Positions 1 through 11,792 are shown, counted from the first letter of the stretch. The stretch is DNA of 64,000 nt from Vesta saturnalis (GCA_036346205.1 JARFJB010000390.1:872001-936000); one strand, 5' to 3'. Notes: a model not told the origin generated them from the letters alone. Program-made: numbers and translations.

Positions 1-1420
1 AATTTTTATGATATACAAAGTTTGCAAAAAGTTTAGCTGAAAATTATTTGATTACCCCGTAATTATACGCCAATGGATTATCCTAATTTGTCGAAATACA
101 GTGTACTAGTTCGTCGTATAGAACAAGTAACATGTATCTGTTATCAAGATAATGTATCTACCCTAAGCGAAAATACGTAAAAAGTATGTATTCTTCAAAA
201 TCATTTCATCATCCTGTAAAATGGAAGCGGAGGGGGGGGGTACGAAAAATATTATTTAGCTTTTCTTAATAACTCGTCAAAGTCTATATTGCACCCAGTT
301 TACGGTACTTTATTTTGAAATACCCTGTATAATCGGTACCTATAGCGTTAAATATCTTTATATTTAGTTTACGTAAAACTGTAGAGGCAGTGAACAATAA
401 AACTGAATTTTTGTGTTTTATGCGATCTAGTGGGGCATATTATTGTAGAAATTAAGATGTTTACATACCTGTAATATCAACCTAGTTTTCAACATTTTAA
501 CGCATATTCTTAATACGGACTTAGTGCTAAGCATTTAGTCATAAAAAGGCAACGTAATTTTAAGCTATATTTTATGTAGAAACTTACGAAAAATGTATTT
601 GTAAGGGGTAGTTCGTTCTATAATATTTTGCCTCATTATTTATTCAGACTTTGATCCAATCTTTACTTCAACTTTTCTTCGTTGTAAGTTATTTTCGTTT
701 CAATTTAAACGTTTTCTTGTATACTCCGACCTCATTGGTTATGCAGTCACTAAACAGCAGATGCCATTAAGGTAGTCATTCATGACGTCAAGGCGTATAT
801 TTACATGCATTTTCTAATTGTTATTCATTTGCTTAAACTTTTCTCATCGTTACTTTACATTTGTACAACGTTATAACATGTTTTCATATGATAATTTCAG
901 CCGAGCTTAATTTATGTAAAGGTATTAATTACATTTCTCAAATTCCGTTATGTAAAACTACGTGTTTCACGGAATATTAAAAAGAGCAAATATTTGACAA
1001 TGCTTGAATATTAGGAAATATGATTTTAAAGTTTAACGACTACACATAATAAAGGAACACGTAACTTTCCTACAGGTAAAAAAGTATTAAATTTTTTAAA
1101 GTAAATAATATAAGAAAAGTCATGGGCATTTTAAAACAGTTGTTTACGTCAGTAAATGAAAGAGATATAAATATAATATCACTTTATCGGATTCTTTCGA
1201 TAACATGACCTTGGGACTAAAAATTATACACATAACACATATTTTATGGACGGTCGCCATCAATATTCCAGCATATTGTAACAAACAAACATATCTGTCT
1301 CAGCCAATCTACAAGAGTTTGGATATCATAGGCAGCGTTGATTGCTATTTTAATTTCTATTTTGCCACAGCTTTCACCCAGATTTTGGAGATAGAGGATA
1401 TTTGTTCATATACCGGATGT
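1..1420. other. AT-rich stretch without a recognised gene
   Basis: No open frame here resembles a known protein on either strand; the short frame at 1205-1447 has no recognisable domain. A terminus-like string, TACCCTGTATAA, occurs near 330 and resembles the outer end of mariner-like elements seen elsewhere in the window, so the first ~340 bases may be a mariner remnant. Otherwise I see nothing that can be supported. Confidence 0.5.
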
Positions 1421-1424
1421 TTCA

Positions 1425-1735
1425 AAAAACGTTCCGCTAATTTCTAGGGCAAATAAAATGTAAAAAATAACGTTAGTTTGGTTAATAAGCATGTGTGCGA
1501 AAATTCCTCCTTAAGAAGATACGGCCCTGTAAAAGTCGCCCCAAATATCTTTTTTTTATTATCTCTGAAACGCTTTAGGGTATGTAAATGAAATTTAGAT
1601 CATAAATACCTTTGATTAGGACATAAAAGATACTGTTGACAAATTTTTAGTATTTTGTACAGGAGCATCGTTAAAGGGGGGTGCCACTTATGTTGCCCCC
1701 AAACTTTTTTTATGGGGATATTGTCTAGTTGTTTG
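1425..1735. repeat. Probable mariner/MITE-type terminal fragment
   Basis: The stretch begins with CCGGATGTTTCAAAAAACG, a start style common for insect mariner-like 5' ends, and continues with short AT-rich and GGGG-containing sequence without an open frame. No matching opposite terminus was found nearby, so it would be a solo or truncated end. The assignment rests only on the look of the terminus. Confidence 0.25.
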
Positions 1736-1740
1736 GGCGT

Positions 1741-2320
1741 TGTTCCGTGTGGTAGCTGGTCCATTCTTCCTTAGAAGTGGCTTCCAGGTATCGCGTAACC
1801 TTTCTGCATCATCCCGGGTGTTCATTTTGGGTGGTCTTTATTCTATTTAAATGGCTTACCTAAATATTCGGTGTGTTTTGTTCTCGATGTGGGTTAACAT
1901 TTTCACATTATCAAAGTCTATTTTGTGTGCAGTCTCCTACCATATGTTGGGCCACATGGTAACTGGTACACTGTTTGCTCCTCGAGTGGAATTTTCATCT
2001 TCGAGTTCTGGAGCACGTTGCCGATCTTCTTGCTGGTGGTAAAGATAGTCTTAACGTTCTGTATCTTCAGGAGTTTTCCTATCTTGTCTGTAATACCTCT
2101 CGCATATGGCAAACATGCCTTGTCTTCCTTTGCCTTCGACGGTTCTACTGTTCTCTTTATTTTATTCCTAGAGAACCCATTTTATAGAAGTGTGGTCTTG
2201 ATAATATTTCTTTCTTGCCAGATGTATTCGTCTGCTAGCCATTTCAATTTTGCTATGAACGTTCTTACCACATATTGTACTTGCGTTAAAAGAATCTTGA
2301 AATATTTTTGCTGACCAACC
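1741..2320 (-). pseudogene. Penelope-like element PLE-A1: RT thumb and GIY-YIG remnant
   Basis: Read on the minus strand, the segment gives the conserved PLE stretch between reverse transcriptase and endonuclease: LPYARGITDKIGKLLK, then VKTIFTTSKKIGNVLQ, then KIPLEEQTVYQLPCG, which is the start of the GIY-YIG endonuclease. Downstream, in other frames, come HKIDFDNVKMLTHIENK and RPPKMNTRDDAERLRDTW, typical of the C-terminal tail after the endonuclease. A deletion removes the YIG core and several frameshifts and stops break the frame. The copy is 5' truncated at about 2320, where an oppositely oriented copy of the same kind of element begins. It cannot encode an active protein. Family identity is well supported by the motif order; the exact clade is not known. 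Confidence 0.8.
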
Positions 2321-2325
2321 TGTTC

Positions 2326-2530
2326 AGGAGGCAGTACACAAGTTAGACTTGGATAACGTCAAGGTGCTAGCCAACATCCAAAATAAACCACCGAGTATTT
2401 TGGGAAGACATAGAAATAAAGAAAAGACCGTCCAGCATGAATACACGGAAAGATACACAAAGCTTACCCATTGCCTGGAAGTCGCTAAAGAAACACAAAC
2501 CAGCTACCATACGGAACAATCGAAGTGAAA
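2326..2530 (+). pseudogene. Penelope-like element PLE-A2: C-terminal tail
   Basis: The plus strand encodes HKLDLDNVKVLANIQNK, then in a shifted frame KRPSSMNTRKDTQ and SLPIAWKSLKKHKPATIRNN. These are the residues that follow the GIY-YIG endonuclease in PLE proteins and correspond to the same part of PLE-A1 (compare RPPKMNTRDDAERLRDTW). The copy holds only the last ~65 codons. Its truncated 5' end abuts the truncated 5' end of PLE-A1, so the two form a head-to-head pair. It is non-functional. Confidence 0.75.
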
Positions 2531-2625
2531 GTAAAAACTACAGAAAAACTGACACTTAAACTACAAATACCTCTGGAGAGCAACCAAGATTCGGTTCGAA
2601 TTACAAGAAGTCGAGAATGGATCAT

Positions 2626-2656
2626 CTGAAGATGGCTGCTAAAATTCAGCAAATTG
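2626..2656 (+). ncRNA. Degenerate hammerhead-like motif in PLE 3' region
   Basis: CTGAAGA is followed by T, then GGCTG, a loop, and CAGC, giving the conserved CUGANGA half and a short stem II. The second conserved half (GAAAC) reads AAATTG here, so cleavage would be lost. Hammerhead motifs are established in PLE terminal repeats. This copy lies about 100 bases downstream of the PLE-A2 coding tail. Confidence 0.35.
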
Positions 2657-2765
2657 TTGTGAATGGAGGAGACTGTTCATTTAAGAACCAACTAAAGCAA
2701 ACAACGTGGGAGGATTCCCGGAAGAACAAAAACAACATAGTCAACACCGCGAAAACCTAAAACCG

Positions 2766-2768
<3 letters not shown>

Positions 2769-2800
<32 letters not shown>
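2769..2800. repeat. (TA)n microsatellite
   Basis: About 16 uninterrupted TA units immediately precede the TTGAGATGAT start of the element at 2801. The same arrangement recurs at 34874-34940. Confidence 0.95.
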
Positions 2801-2803
<3 letters not shown>

Positions 2804-5239
2804 AGATGATTAGATAAGATTAAGACAGGGATTGGAGAGTTTAAATTGGTAATTTCTTTAGAGCAATTTCAGATCAAGTGTGATACGTTTACGATGCATT
2901 TAATTGATGTAATTTGGTATACGATTGCAAGAAAGTGGATTTGTTTTGGTTAAAACAGGCTTAATCAAATTTGTACAATTTGGTTCAATCATAAAAAGCA
3001 TTGTGCCACATAAAAACATGTCAGGAAGGTTAAATAAAGTTATTTCTGTAAGTACGAGTAAGTACTTTGTTTTGTTTCATTAAATTACAGTTCATTAAAA
3101 GTATTTTGGCATTTGGATGTTTTACAGGTGTTTAACACATAGTGTAGAGTTATGTTTATATTAGGGACATATTATAAGTAAGATAAAATGCAGGAAAAAT
3201 GTTAAAATTCAAGAAAGGGTTACAATACGAACATAATTTAATCATTACTCACAATATAAATGGAAGTGGATGTGCGATAAACAAAGTGGTGCATAATAAA
3301 CATTAAGAACATTGTACAGAACAATTTTACATAAAGAAATCTACATGAAAATACATTTTTATGTTAGATTTTTGAAGAAATGTGTTAGACAATATGGTTT
3401 ATTAAAGTAACTTAAATTTAGACAATACAAGCAAGGTGAAGATTGAATATGATAAAGACAGATTTTATAAGTTATATGGATAACATTTGGTTAATTTGAA
3501 CGTTTTAAACGCTAATTATTTGTATATTTAAATTAAGTTAGGTTAAGTTTTAAATTTAAAGTTTTTACAAATTTATAGTTTTTTTAGATTAATATGAGCT
3601 TAAAATGATTTGTTAATGTGATTAATAGGAGGTTTTCCTCATTTCCATACAGTAATTTAACTTATACAAGTCATTTGAACATACATTTTGTGAAATGGGG
3701 TTGACATATAATAAATGTTTTCTAATACAAATTTTCGTCTAGATCACAAATATGTAGTTAATTTAAGTGTAGATAGTAAGATTTTTTAGATATAAGCAAT
3801 TTCAGTTTAGAATAAGTCAATTCGTAGAATATTTAAGAGAGTTATACCAAGTTTAGTATCAAATTGTGCAGAATCTAGCACAGATTTCATTTCTGTTTTT
3901 AAAATTTAAATCAATAGCTTTATAAAAAAGTTATAGCATAATTCATAATTTGGTTAAGTTTTCGAATTTATTCTGACCAATCATAGACTTGGTTACATTA
4001 TTTGGATTTCTAAAAAAAAAATGAAAATGTGGTAACTAACAGAAGGGTATATAAAGAATTGCTCCTGAGCAGAATCTCTCTATCTATATTTTTCTATTTC
4101 ATCCAGTTGTTTTGCAAAGTTTAAAAAAGTGTAGTGTTTGTGTTTAACAAGTAAGTTATTTAACCACAATTATTATCGGGAGATTTTAATACAAGTTTAA
4201 CGGAGAGACGAGACGTTCAGAAACAATTGTTTTTAACCTATATTTGTTAAAATAAAGTTAGGTTACCGATATTTGTCCATGTTCGTAAAGCTTATTACGA
4301 ATTAAGTTTCACAGTTGTTACGATTAAGGGTTGATGATTTTAAAAAAGTTCGTTTGTTTAATTTAATTTGTGGTTACGTTTTCCAAAATAAAATTGTAAT
4401 CATTTTTTCTTCCAACTGGTATTTTATTCCTGCTGCGACATTTTAATAATTAATATTCCATTCGGATGCTAAAAAGAAAGTGATAATAATTTAAAATTTC
4501 TACAATCTTAAACATTACATAAACCGATAAGTTTGAAACATCTTAAAACAATTAAATAAATATTATTATCAATAAATTTTGTGGTTGAGTGAAACTTTTA
4601 AGCATATAATAAACACGTTTACCACAACAAAGCAACCATCAATCCGAGGGCCAGTGTGAAATTATTGGACGTATTGCAGCAGCGAACTTGGTGGATCAAT
4701 AACTTCGATCATCAATTGGAAAGAGCTTACATGAATAATTGGAACCAGCTGTATGAAAACATCCGTTTGCAGATAGGATTATGCACATGTGAGTGAATTT
4801 TTAATCTTAACCCTGCTAGTTGTATCTTTATTTGTGTGATTTCCTGCACTTACTATTTTTATGTATAGGTGTAAATGCTTATGCAATAGTTGTGTTAACA
4901 TCTACAAAACAAGTAGAAATTTAGTTTTATTTCCAAATTTTAATTTCAATTATCAAGTTAAAATCATCATTTAGCAAATCTGATAGTTTGGTACTTGAGT
5001 TCATTGAATTCGCAACGCATGCGTTATGGTACAAATTTTAATAAGGTACATTTAACATATAGGATCTTTGATATAACGTGGAATCCACATAATATTGAAC
5101 CAGTTAACAATTCCCTTCAAATCAGAACTCTATCCCCAAAAGAGATTCGAGCTAGTACGGTGCACAACTAAAATAATATATTTTGATTTCCCCACATTAG
5201 AACTCTATCCCCTACATATTGATTTAAATTATTAAACAT

Positions 5240-5242
<3 letters not shown>
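2801..5242. mobile_element. (TA)n-bounded element X1, family unknown
   Basis: This 2.4 kb AT-rich block sits between two (TA)n tracts. It starts with TTGAGATGATT and carries AATTTCTTTAG shortly after; the block at 34941-36293 starts the same way, shares AATTTCTTTAG and is also bounded by (TA)n on both sides. Near the 3' side both have a GAAC(T/C)CTATCCCC motif; X1 has it twice, near 5128 and 5203. No open frame of note is present. An arthropod-like TATA promoter sits at 4048. I infer a non-autonomous or decayed mobile element, but I cannot name a class. Confidence 0.4.
4048..4110 (+). promoter_or_regulatory. TATA-box promoter-like segment inside X1
   Basis: TATATAAAG at 4048-4056 is followed by a pyrimidine-rich CTCTCTATCTATATTTTTC segment about 30 bases downstream, which fits a polymerase II core promoter or LTR-type start. 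No open frame follows, so a transcript would be non-coding. Only the spacing and motif support this. Confidence 0.3.

Positions 5243-5303
<61 letters not shown>
5243..5303. repeat. (TA)n microsatellite
   Basis: About 30 TA units mark the right boundary of element X1. Confidence 0.95.
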
Positions 5304-5306
<3 letters not shown>

Positions 5307-5394
5307 ATAAAAGTTTATTTAATGTATTGAATAATTAATTGGTACATACATCAATTAATGCAACGTTAATAAATTCAAAACAAGTTTCCATATA

Positions 5395-5424
5395 CTTTGA
5401 TTTCGTTTGAAATCATCTTCAAGT
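5395..5424 (-). ncRNA. Hammerhead-like motif at the 3' end of PLE-B1
   Basis: On the minus strand CTTGAAGA is followed by TGATTTC, loop AAAC and GAAATCA, a perfect short stem II, then AAAGT where GAAAC is expected. This is the position expected for the PLE terminal-repeat ribozyme, downstream of the PLE-B1 coding tail. Core residues have diverged, so activity is doubtful. Confidence 0.35.
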
Positions 5425-5519
5425 GGAACATTATAAAATTAAAAAAATTAAAATCAAAAAACTTATCAAATTGACATAAAACATTCAGGTAACTAAGATT
5501 AATTATAAATTTTCTAAAA

Positions 5520-5985
5520 TGTGATTATAATTGGAGGGTAAACTTTCTAAATCCTTATTATTACAAACAAATTTTTATTCATCTTAATATATAACATTTT
5601 TAAAATTAGGCGTTTACTAAAATTTTGTTCTATATCTAATATATTAGTTTTATTATATTAAAAAGTATGCCCAAATTCATTACAGTGTTTTGCCAAAGCA
5701 GTGCTTCTTGGCTTAACAAGAACATCAGATTTATATTGACTTAATCTATGATTTAATTTAATTTTGTAAACTGTGTTTATTATATTATCATTATCATTAG
5801 GAATGATTGACTTTAAGTTAGAAAATAAATTTAAACCTTTACTATGAACACAAAAAACAGTATTTAAACAAAAGTTCCTTAGTGATTTGTATAATAAACA
5901 TTTTTTATTACTGTACGGAATGGTAATGTTTTGAAAATTATTAAACAAAGAATTCATAGTTTATATAATATTTCTATCATTAAAA
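5520..5985 (-). pseudogene. Penelope-like element PLE-B1: GIY-YIG endonuclease remnant
   Basis: The minus frame reads SIIPNDNDNIINTVYKI, then jumps by an internal deletion of about 45 bases over the PCxxCxxxYIG core to LNHRLSQYKSDVLVKPRST and ALAKHCNEFGHTF. After a stop, further PLE tail follows (ILDIEQNFSKRL, MLYIKMNKN) down to about 5520. The sister copy on the plus strand at 5990-6262 retains the missing YIG part, so the deletion is specific to this copy. Its 5' end at about 5985 abuts the 5' end of PLE-B2, a head-to-head arrangement. Confidence 0.8.
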
Positions 5986-5989
5986 AACC

Positions 5990-6262
5990 GGATTACATAA
6001 CCATTCCGTACAGTAATAAAAGATGTTTATTATAGAAATCAATAACGAATTTTTATTTAAATACTGTTTTTTCTATTCATAGTAAAGGTTTAAATTATTT
6101 TCTAAATTAAAGTCAATTATTCCTAATGATAATATAACAAACACAGTTTACAAAATTCCATGTAATTCTTGTAACAAGGTTTACATTGGGACATCACTAC
6201 CACCGTTAAAACATAGATTAACTCAACATAAATCTGATGTTCGTGTTAAGCCAAGAAGCACA
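5990..6262 (+). pseudogene. Penelope-like element PLE-B2: GIY-YIG endonuclease remnant
   Basis: The plus strand encodes DNITNTVYKIPCNSCNK and VYIGTSLPPLKHRLTQHK, then SDVRVKPRST. This includes the GIY-YIG core (VYKI...VYIG) and its two cysteines. Upstream the frame is broken. The coding part stops abruptly at about 6262, where an inverted terminal structure beginning CAATCTAAACG takes over. This is the same subfamily as PLE-B1, and the two copies together form a large imperfect inverted repeat centred at about 5987. Confidence 0.8.
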
Positions 6263-6465
6263 ATCTAAACGTTTCGTTAACACTTTTAGTTATCTTCGTC
6301 AGTAGTAATATCTGTTAAAATTGTTAAAGATGTTTGTAAACAATTTTGTCACAGTTGAAAAATTAAACTTTGACAAAATTGTGTACAACTTCTTTAACAA
6401 TTTTTAACAGATATTACTTCTGAGGAAGATAACTGTAAGAGTTATCGAAACGTTTAGATTGTATA
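6263..6465. repeat. Inverted PLE terminal repeat carrying two hammerhead-like motifs
   Basis: The left arm (6263 to about 6356) and right arm (about 6372-6465) are reverse complements. Both outer ends read CGTTTAGATTG when read outward. The right arm on the plus strand has CTGAGGA, A, GATAAC, a 7-nt loop, GTTATC, GAAAC. The left arm on the minus strand has CTGACGA, A, GATAAC, a loop, GTTAAC, GAAAC. These match the CUGANGA / stem II / GAAAC core of hammerhead ribozymes, which are known in PLE pseudo-LTRs. Whether stems I and III form was not tested. Confidence 0.55.
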
Positions 6466-6515
6466 ATTTAAAATACACCATTAAAAAAAAACCTAAAAAA
6501 GATAAGTAGTTTATT
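6466..6515 (+). repeat. PLE 3' UTR end
   Basis: TACACCATTAAAAAAAAACC then AAAAAAGATAAGTA is the same 3' tail found in reverse at 15727-15790 and, diverged, at 56296, 57479 and 61494. It marks the outer end of the PLE-B family. Confidence 0.55.
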
Positions 6516-7867
6516 ATTCACCATTAGTTTGCTTAATGTGCTAAGCTAGGGTTCAGGATTAGCCACTTGTTATCCCGGAAAGCGTTGTTTCAAACATTAC
6601 GTATATACCGTGCATTAACTAATTCTGACGCTACAAGTGAATTTGTTGAAACCGGCAAAAAGGCGGCTCGGGATCAAAAATCTACCCGTTAAATTAAAAT
6701 CAACCACTCTCTAACGGTTTAAATTTCACGTAACTTTACCCAGCACAATGTCTGAAACATACCCAACGGAAATACTGCGCCATTCATTTATGTCATACTG
6801 GAGTTTTCAAGAAAAACGTAACAACTCTCTGAAATATCGAAAATCGACACTGACATTCATTCAACACAGCATTCATAACCAAGTTCAAATCCAAAGTTTT
6901 ACATATGCAATATTACGTAAATTTCAATGCAATTTGCACCTGAATCAAACAAAAGTTTTCGTAAAATTCTAACCCATTTATACAAGTAAAAATACATACA
7001 TATTCTTGCTCAACACTTCAATATAATATCAACATATTATTAATTCACTTACGCTATCCATTCTAGCAATTTTGAAGCAACATTATCGTCTCATTAGGGG
7101 TTTTCCTGAAATATTTTATTACATACCAGTAGAAATTTAATTCTTTTAAAGCACAGTCTTTTACACAACGTCTAAATGTATTTTTACATAATATTCATCA
7201 CCTTATTACAGATTACTGTAGCGTAACATTGACACCAAACTTACATTATGCTAAAAACAAAATTCTTCTGTACAAGCGCAAGTCCTTACAATACTAGGAA
7301 TGCGTCACACGGACAACAAAATAATCTTACATTTGTAAGGGTCGCTATGCGTAGATATGAGGTCCTTTGAGGATTTTCTGCACAACGAAAGCAAGGGATA
7401 GGATATAACGGTATAATTGATCAAGGGAAACAGTTTAACTAATATTCGTTTAACTGAAATCGATTGGGACACCATCAGAAGACTGCTCGAAGAGAGCATC
7501 GCTCCGTTCGTATATTTGCCAATAAGTCTCCTTTCCCTGTACTTCTCCAGCAAGTTTTAGCTTACTCTATATACAAAAAGTTTACATAATTACTTAACCA
7601 TTACAGCTGTAAACTCGGACAATTAATAAAGATGTGGAATATTCAGGTTTTCTGGATTCTGGGGAACGTCTAAATAGTGACCGGATTCTTATACATTTTT
7701 CTTTTTAAAGGTGATGGGTTCAGCTTATATTGGCATGGTTTACCTAAATAGGCGTGTATGTATAAGCGCGTCTATGTTGATGGAAACGGGGGTTACACTT
7801 GTAGCACTCGTTGTATGTCTTTGGGGAACTTGGACTAAATTACCTCTTTATTTCATCGTTTCTGATG
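6516..7867. other. No recognised gene
   Basis: Several short frames occur (6748-6972 plus, 7305-7553 minus, 7711-7935 plus), but none shows a domain, signal peptide or exon-like context. Composition is ordinary AT-rich. I see nothing supportable. Confidence 0.5.
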
Positions 7868-9447
7868 TACAAGGCGATTTGAAAATTTGTCATTTTGGGA
7901 CTCCTCTCGTATCCCTGTTAGCAAGTAACATATAAATATAATGAGAATTGATACCGATAGAGATTTTTACGTAGAATCAAGTGGCGTACGAACCTTTTTT
8001 ATAATTATTGTCGTTTCTTCAAAATAACCCAAACTTACCTTTTTTAAATGGGACAACCTGTATATTTTTTTATCTCTGTTATTCTGATTATTTTTGCTTT
8101 AATTTGTCTAATATTTTTCCTTTAACTGTTGTAAATTATGTTAATTATGGCAGATAATATAATATTTGGAAACGCAGAACAATATGACATGTTTGTTGTT
8201 ACATAGATTGTTACGAAAATGCGGACGGAGCATATATAAATGTATTCTCACACAACAACAAAAAATGTATCTTATAGATATCTAGAGGGGCGGTAGCTAG
8301 AGAAAACAAAAGAATATTTTCAAGAACAAAAGTAAATCTAATTGAACATGGTTCTTTTTATAAACTTTGTTCAAAAGACTACAACCAAGGAGAACGCGAA
8401 ATTGACGAAATAAATGCATTATGGTCAACCGCAACAAATAAAAATACCTCAGCCTGCAGTATTGGAGAACCTGAAACAAGTGTTTAAAAAAATCTCATAA
8501 AACACAAATGTCATCCATATAAATTTGATATGGTCCAAAACTGAAGTCCGGGCGGCTAGTGTCTGGGCGATGAGGAGCGCCGTAGACAATGTTGTAATTG
8601 GTATTTACAAAATGTGAACAGATACGTTCAATTTGAAAGATTTGTTGTTTGGTCTGACGAGGTGCACTTTAGCAGCGTTGATGTTTTTATTCGCCAAAAC
8701 AATAGATTTTGGTCTGAGTAAAACCCACTTTTATTGTTTCAACGAGAAGGACAAGGAAGCTTTGACTTTAATGTATCTTGTTTCATATTGCGTAGTAAAA
8801 TTGTATATTAAGCTTTTGACGGAGGCGTTACTGCCAATGGACATTTACAAATTTTGTGCCATTAGCACATTCAAATCAATTATATTTACAAGACGGTGCT
8901 CCTGCCCAAAACGCTGAAATTGGTAGTAACTATTTATATAACAACTTACCGGGCCCTTGGATAAGTACAAATGGATCTGTAAGATGGCCACCCAGATCAC
9001 TCAGATGCAATAAGTAGGATCAGAACGATGTGTGAAATTTGTTTAAGGCATAATGACGACCAATTTGAACATTTTTTATTGCTGTTATCCTATAAAATTT
9101 TGAAAAAAAGGTTTTCACCGTTTCCGTCCCGGTCAACCATTAAATAATTTAAATTTGTAATAACGTAAATTTCGAGTTCTTGAAAAGAACTATAAAGTTT
9201 TGTATATTTTTGGAAAGCGGCGACAAATGCAGTTGAATTGAGAAAAAAATATACATATAAAATATGCATTTGAGAAAAGGTAAGTTTGGGCTACTTTGAA
9301 GAAACGGAAATAGTTATAGAGTTACGTACGTCACTTCTACTTAAAAAAACCTACCAGTATCAGTTCTCACTTTACTTCTATGTTATTTGCTAACATAGAT
9401 ACGAGGGAGGGTCCCAAAAAGATAAATTTCTCAAATCGCCCTGTATA
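7868..9447 (+). mobile_element. MLE-1, decayed mariner-like element with long TIRs
   Basis: The left end TACAAGGCGATTTGAAAATT (7868) and right end AATCGCCCTGTATA (about 9434-9447) are inverted. The similarity continues inward about 220 bases on each side; both arms contain GAAACGAC- or GAAACGGA-type sequence and CCCAAACTTACCTTTT in inverted orientation. TA dinucleotides flank both ends, as expected for Tc1/mariner insertion. A broken transposase lies between the arms. Confidence 0.75.
8290..9060 (+). pseudogene. Mariner-like transposase pseudogene of MLE-1
   Basis: In scattered plus-strand frames the DDE catalytic core can be read: RFVVWSDEVHFSS (first Asp), FNVSCF..., LTANGHLQ-like sequence, then LQDGAPAQNAEIG (second Asp), then RWPPRSLRCNK, where families normally have WPPRSPDLTPLDF. 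The third catalytic Asp is therefore lost. Numerous stops and frameshifts break the gene, and only the C-terminal two thirds can be traced. It would have catalysed cut-and-paste transposition of MLE-1. It is dead, and its position between matching TIRs confirms the assignment. Confidence 0.75.
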
Positions 9448-9680
9448 TCAGAAACATCGCATGCCATGAAAATTTTGGTTAGTACATCTTTCATTTAATA
9501 AAAATGTAGCACAGAAATAGGGACCGGACCACATTTTCTGCTGCGCAGTCGTATAAAAATGCCATAAAATGATTAAATACGATTTGGCACAAATTAACCA
9601 CAAATCTGATTGTACATTACTTCAGAAGAGTGCAGAGTTATTTTGGTCGAACATTGTTATTAAAGCAACATACCGTTTAT
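9448..9680. other. Spacer between MLE-1 and MLE-2
   Basis: No gene or repeat is recognised in this 230-base interval. Confidence 0.4.
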
Positions 9681-11792
9681 ACAGGATTAGCAATGGAACC
9701 TGTTCACTAGAACATTTTTCACTTTCCACTATCTTAGCATAATGAAATTTGGTTTCAGACTAAAATCGACCATTTGGAATCAAAGAAAAAGAAAAATATT
9801 TTCAAAATAGCGGCACTTCCCGTTATACCGGACGTAGTTACCAACTTCGTTATTTTAAATGGAACTCCCTAATTTTTTTGCCATGTTTGCAATTCTCGTT
9901 AAATTTTAAGGTCAGTTTATGTAAAGTGTCTTTTGTCTAAAACTTACCGTTTCCTAGTTATTTCAAAAATTTTGACAGTCGCAAGGTCCCATAAAAGTCA
10001 GTATTGTGCGGTAACCGCTACGAATTTCGCAATCGGTTTTCTGGGGCTGCAAGAGAACAAACTACGTTTCGTTGTATGATTTTGAACTTGGTTATTTCAA
10101 ATAGGATACCCTGTTCTTTAAATCATTTACGAGTCTATTTATTTCTGTATCAAATACCATTAAAGTTGCCAGGAACTGTTCTGGACGATTTTTAAAATAT
10201 ATATTTAAGATTTTCTTGAAATCATGGAATAAATTGATTCCACTATTATGCGTTAATGTTAATATGTATTAGTATTAAATAAATAATTGTTCATTTAGGA
10301 ACTTAGATTAATAAACGAAAACTACAGCAAACATTTAAATTAGGATATAAATTCATAATACATCTTTAATGTGCTGTCCGTATCCTGTGGAGGAATTCCT
10401 AATGGTCATTTACTAAGGAAGAATAGATGGCTTTGATATACCACCATAATTAAATATCTAAAGGGCTCAAGTCAGGCGATCGTGAAGGCCACTTCCCAGG
10501 TCCATTAGAACCAATCCATCGATCATCAAAGAACCCTGTCACTTCGAGATTAACCTCACGAGAGTTTTCTTCATAAACACAATATCGCACCTGATTGCAA
10601 AAGCATTAAAACTAAATGTATCTTGAAAATGCGCATATATTATATAGTGCGTGAATTTTCTTCTCCCCAGAAGTGCTGGTTTCTTCTATTTATTATCCCC
10701 TCTCTTCACCTGTCCAAGATACGTTAAAAAGGAATTGATGGTCTTCTTGAATTTTTAATAACATGAACTCGCAAAACTCCATTTGGTGGACATCATCACC
10801 GGATCTAAAGGCCTGTACGTTTTGAAACGGGACGGTGCTTTTTCAAAATCCGTCTTACTGATGAAGCACATATTCCCAAATCTATTTCTGAAGATGGTGC
10901 TGAGCTTTGTGGTGATGCGTGGAAATAAGTCAGTGTATTTATTATAATTTCCTCGTCATTGCTCACCGGTTTTGAAACATTTCTAGAAGTTTTAAGTTTC
11001 AAGAAACCCTAAAAATTGGACTCAATTCGCTGGAATTTTGTCTTGTTCATCGGCTGCAAATGGGGATTTCGTGCATTAAACACGCGGAAAGTTCTCCCAA
11101 GTCTGTAGCATTCTCCAAAACAGATGAAGAATATCAGCATTTGTGTATTCTTCCATTTTGTACTCAAAGCTTCTTTAAATAAATTAATATTAACAATTTT
11201 CTGATGCTGCCAAAAGATGAAAAATTGTGTTAAACATTGTTTTTCCATGGATAACTGTCTAAAGTTTTCTGTTAACATTAATTATCTTGAAGACCGTCCA
11301 GAATAGGTCCTGGAAACCTTAATAATATTTGATACAAAATTAAATTCTAGACTCGAAAGTGCTGTAAGGTACAGGGTGTCTCGTTTGCAATAACTAAGTT
11401 GTTGAGTTTCAAAGTCACATAACTTCGGAGGCTTATTTCGGAGTCTATGGAAGACTTTTTTTAATTAAAACTCGTCAAAACGTAGATTGTTCGGTCCTCA
11501 TGTAGCCATAAAAAGCCGATTCCGAAATTTACAGCAGTTAGCTCACACTACCGACTTTCGTGGAACCTTGCAACAGTAAAAATTTTCGAAATTACAAGGA
11601 AACGGTTTTAGATATAAGGCGCTTGAAATAAACTGACCTTAAAATTTAACGAGAATTCAAAAAATGGCAAAAATTACATAGTTCCGTTTAAAATAACTAA
11701 TTTCGTGGTTACTTTCGGTATAACCGGAAGTATAGCCATTTCGAAAATACTTTACTTGAATTCAAAAAGGTCGGTTCTAGCCTGAAATCTTA
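9681..11792 (-). mobile_element. MLE-2, mariner-like element with satellite-related TIRs
   Basis: The left TIR starts at a TA with ACAGGATTAGCAATGG (9681) and runs to about 10060. An inverted partner lies at about 11500-11792, truncated at its outer end by about 100 bases. Both arms contain CTTTAAGGTCAG-like, ACTTACCGTTTCC-like and CGGTATAACCGGAAG-like blocks. These same blocks make up the tandem array at 14766-18748. The transposase remnant lies between the arms on the minus strand. A second terminus-like string, TACAGGGTGTCTCG (about 11371), suggests another element inserted near the right arm. Confidence 0.7.
10395..11278 (-). pseudogene. Mariner-like transposase pseudogene of MLE-2
   Basis: Reading the minus strand from 11278 gives a DUF4817-like N-terminal region (TKFQRIESNF near its end), a helix-turn-helix (NDEEIIINTLTYFHASP, then GICASSVRRILKKHR), a degenerate first catalytic region (HQFLFNVSWTGER where VLFSDE is expected) and finally DDRWIGSNGPGKWPSRSPDL, followed by SPLDI, a stop and LWWYIK, the canonical third-Asp block. 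The second Asp block is missing. Stops and frameshifts are frequent. The order and spacing fit one transposase of about 320 residues. Confidence 0.75.

Noticed and set aside
1205..1447. 80-codon plus frame as a small secreted protein
   Set aside because: No clear signal peptide or domain, no supporting context, and it runs into a likely transposon end at about 1425.
1925..2314. 129-codon plus frame with hydrophobic stretches
   Set aside because: It is antisense to the PLE-A1 remnant, whose motifs explain the sequence.
2801..5242. LTR retrotransposon because of the TATA promoter-like segment
   Set aside because: No TG...CA terminal direct repeats, primer binding site or gag-pol remnant could be found in or around X1.
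5520..6262. Twin-primed single PLE insertion
   Set aside because: Both members contain the same endonuclease region, so they are overlapping copies rather than the two complementary halves expected from one twin-primed element.
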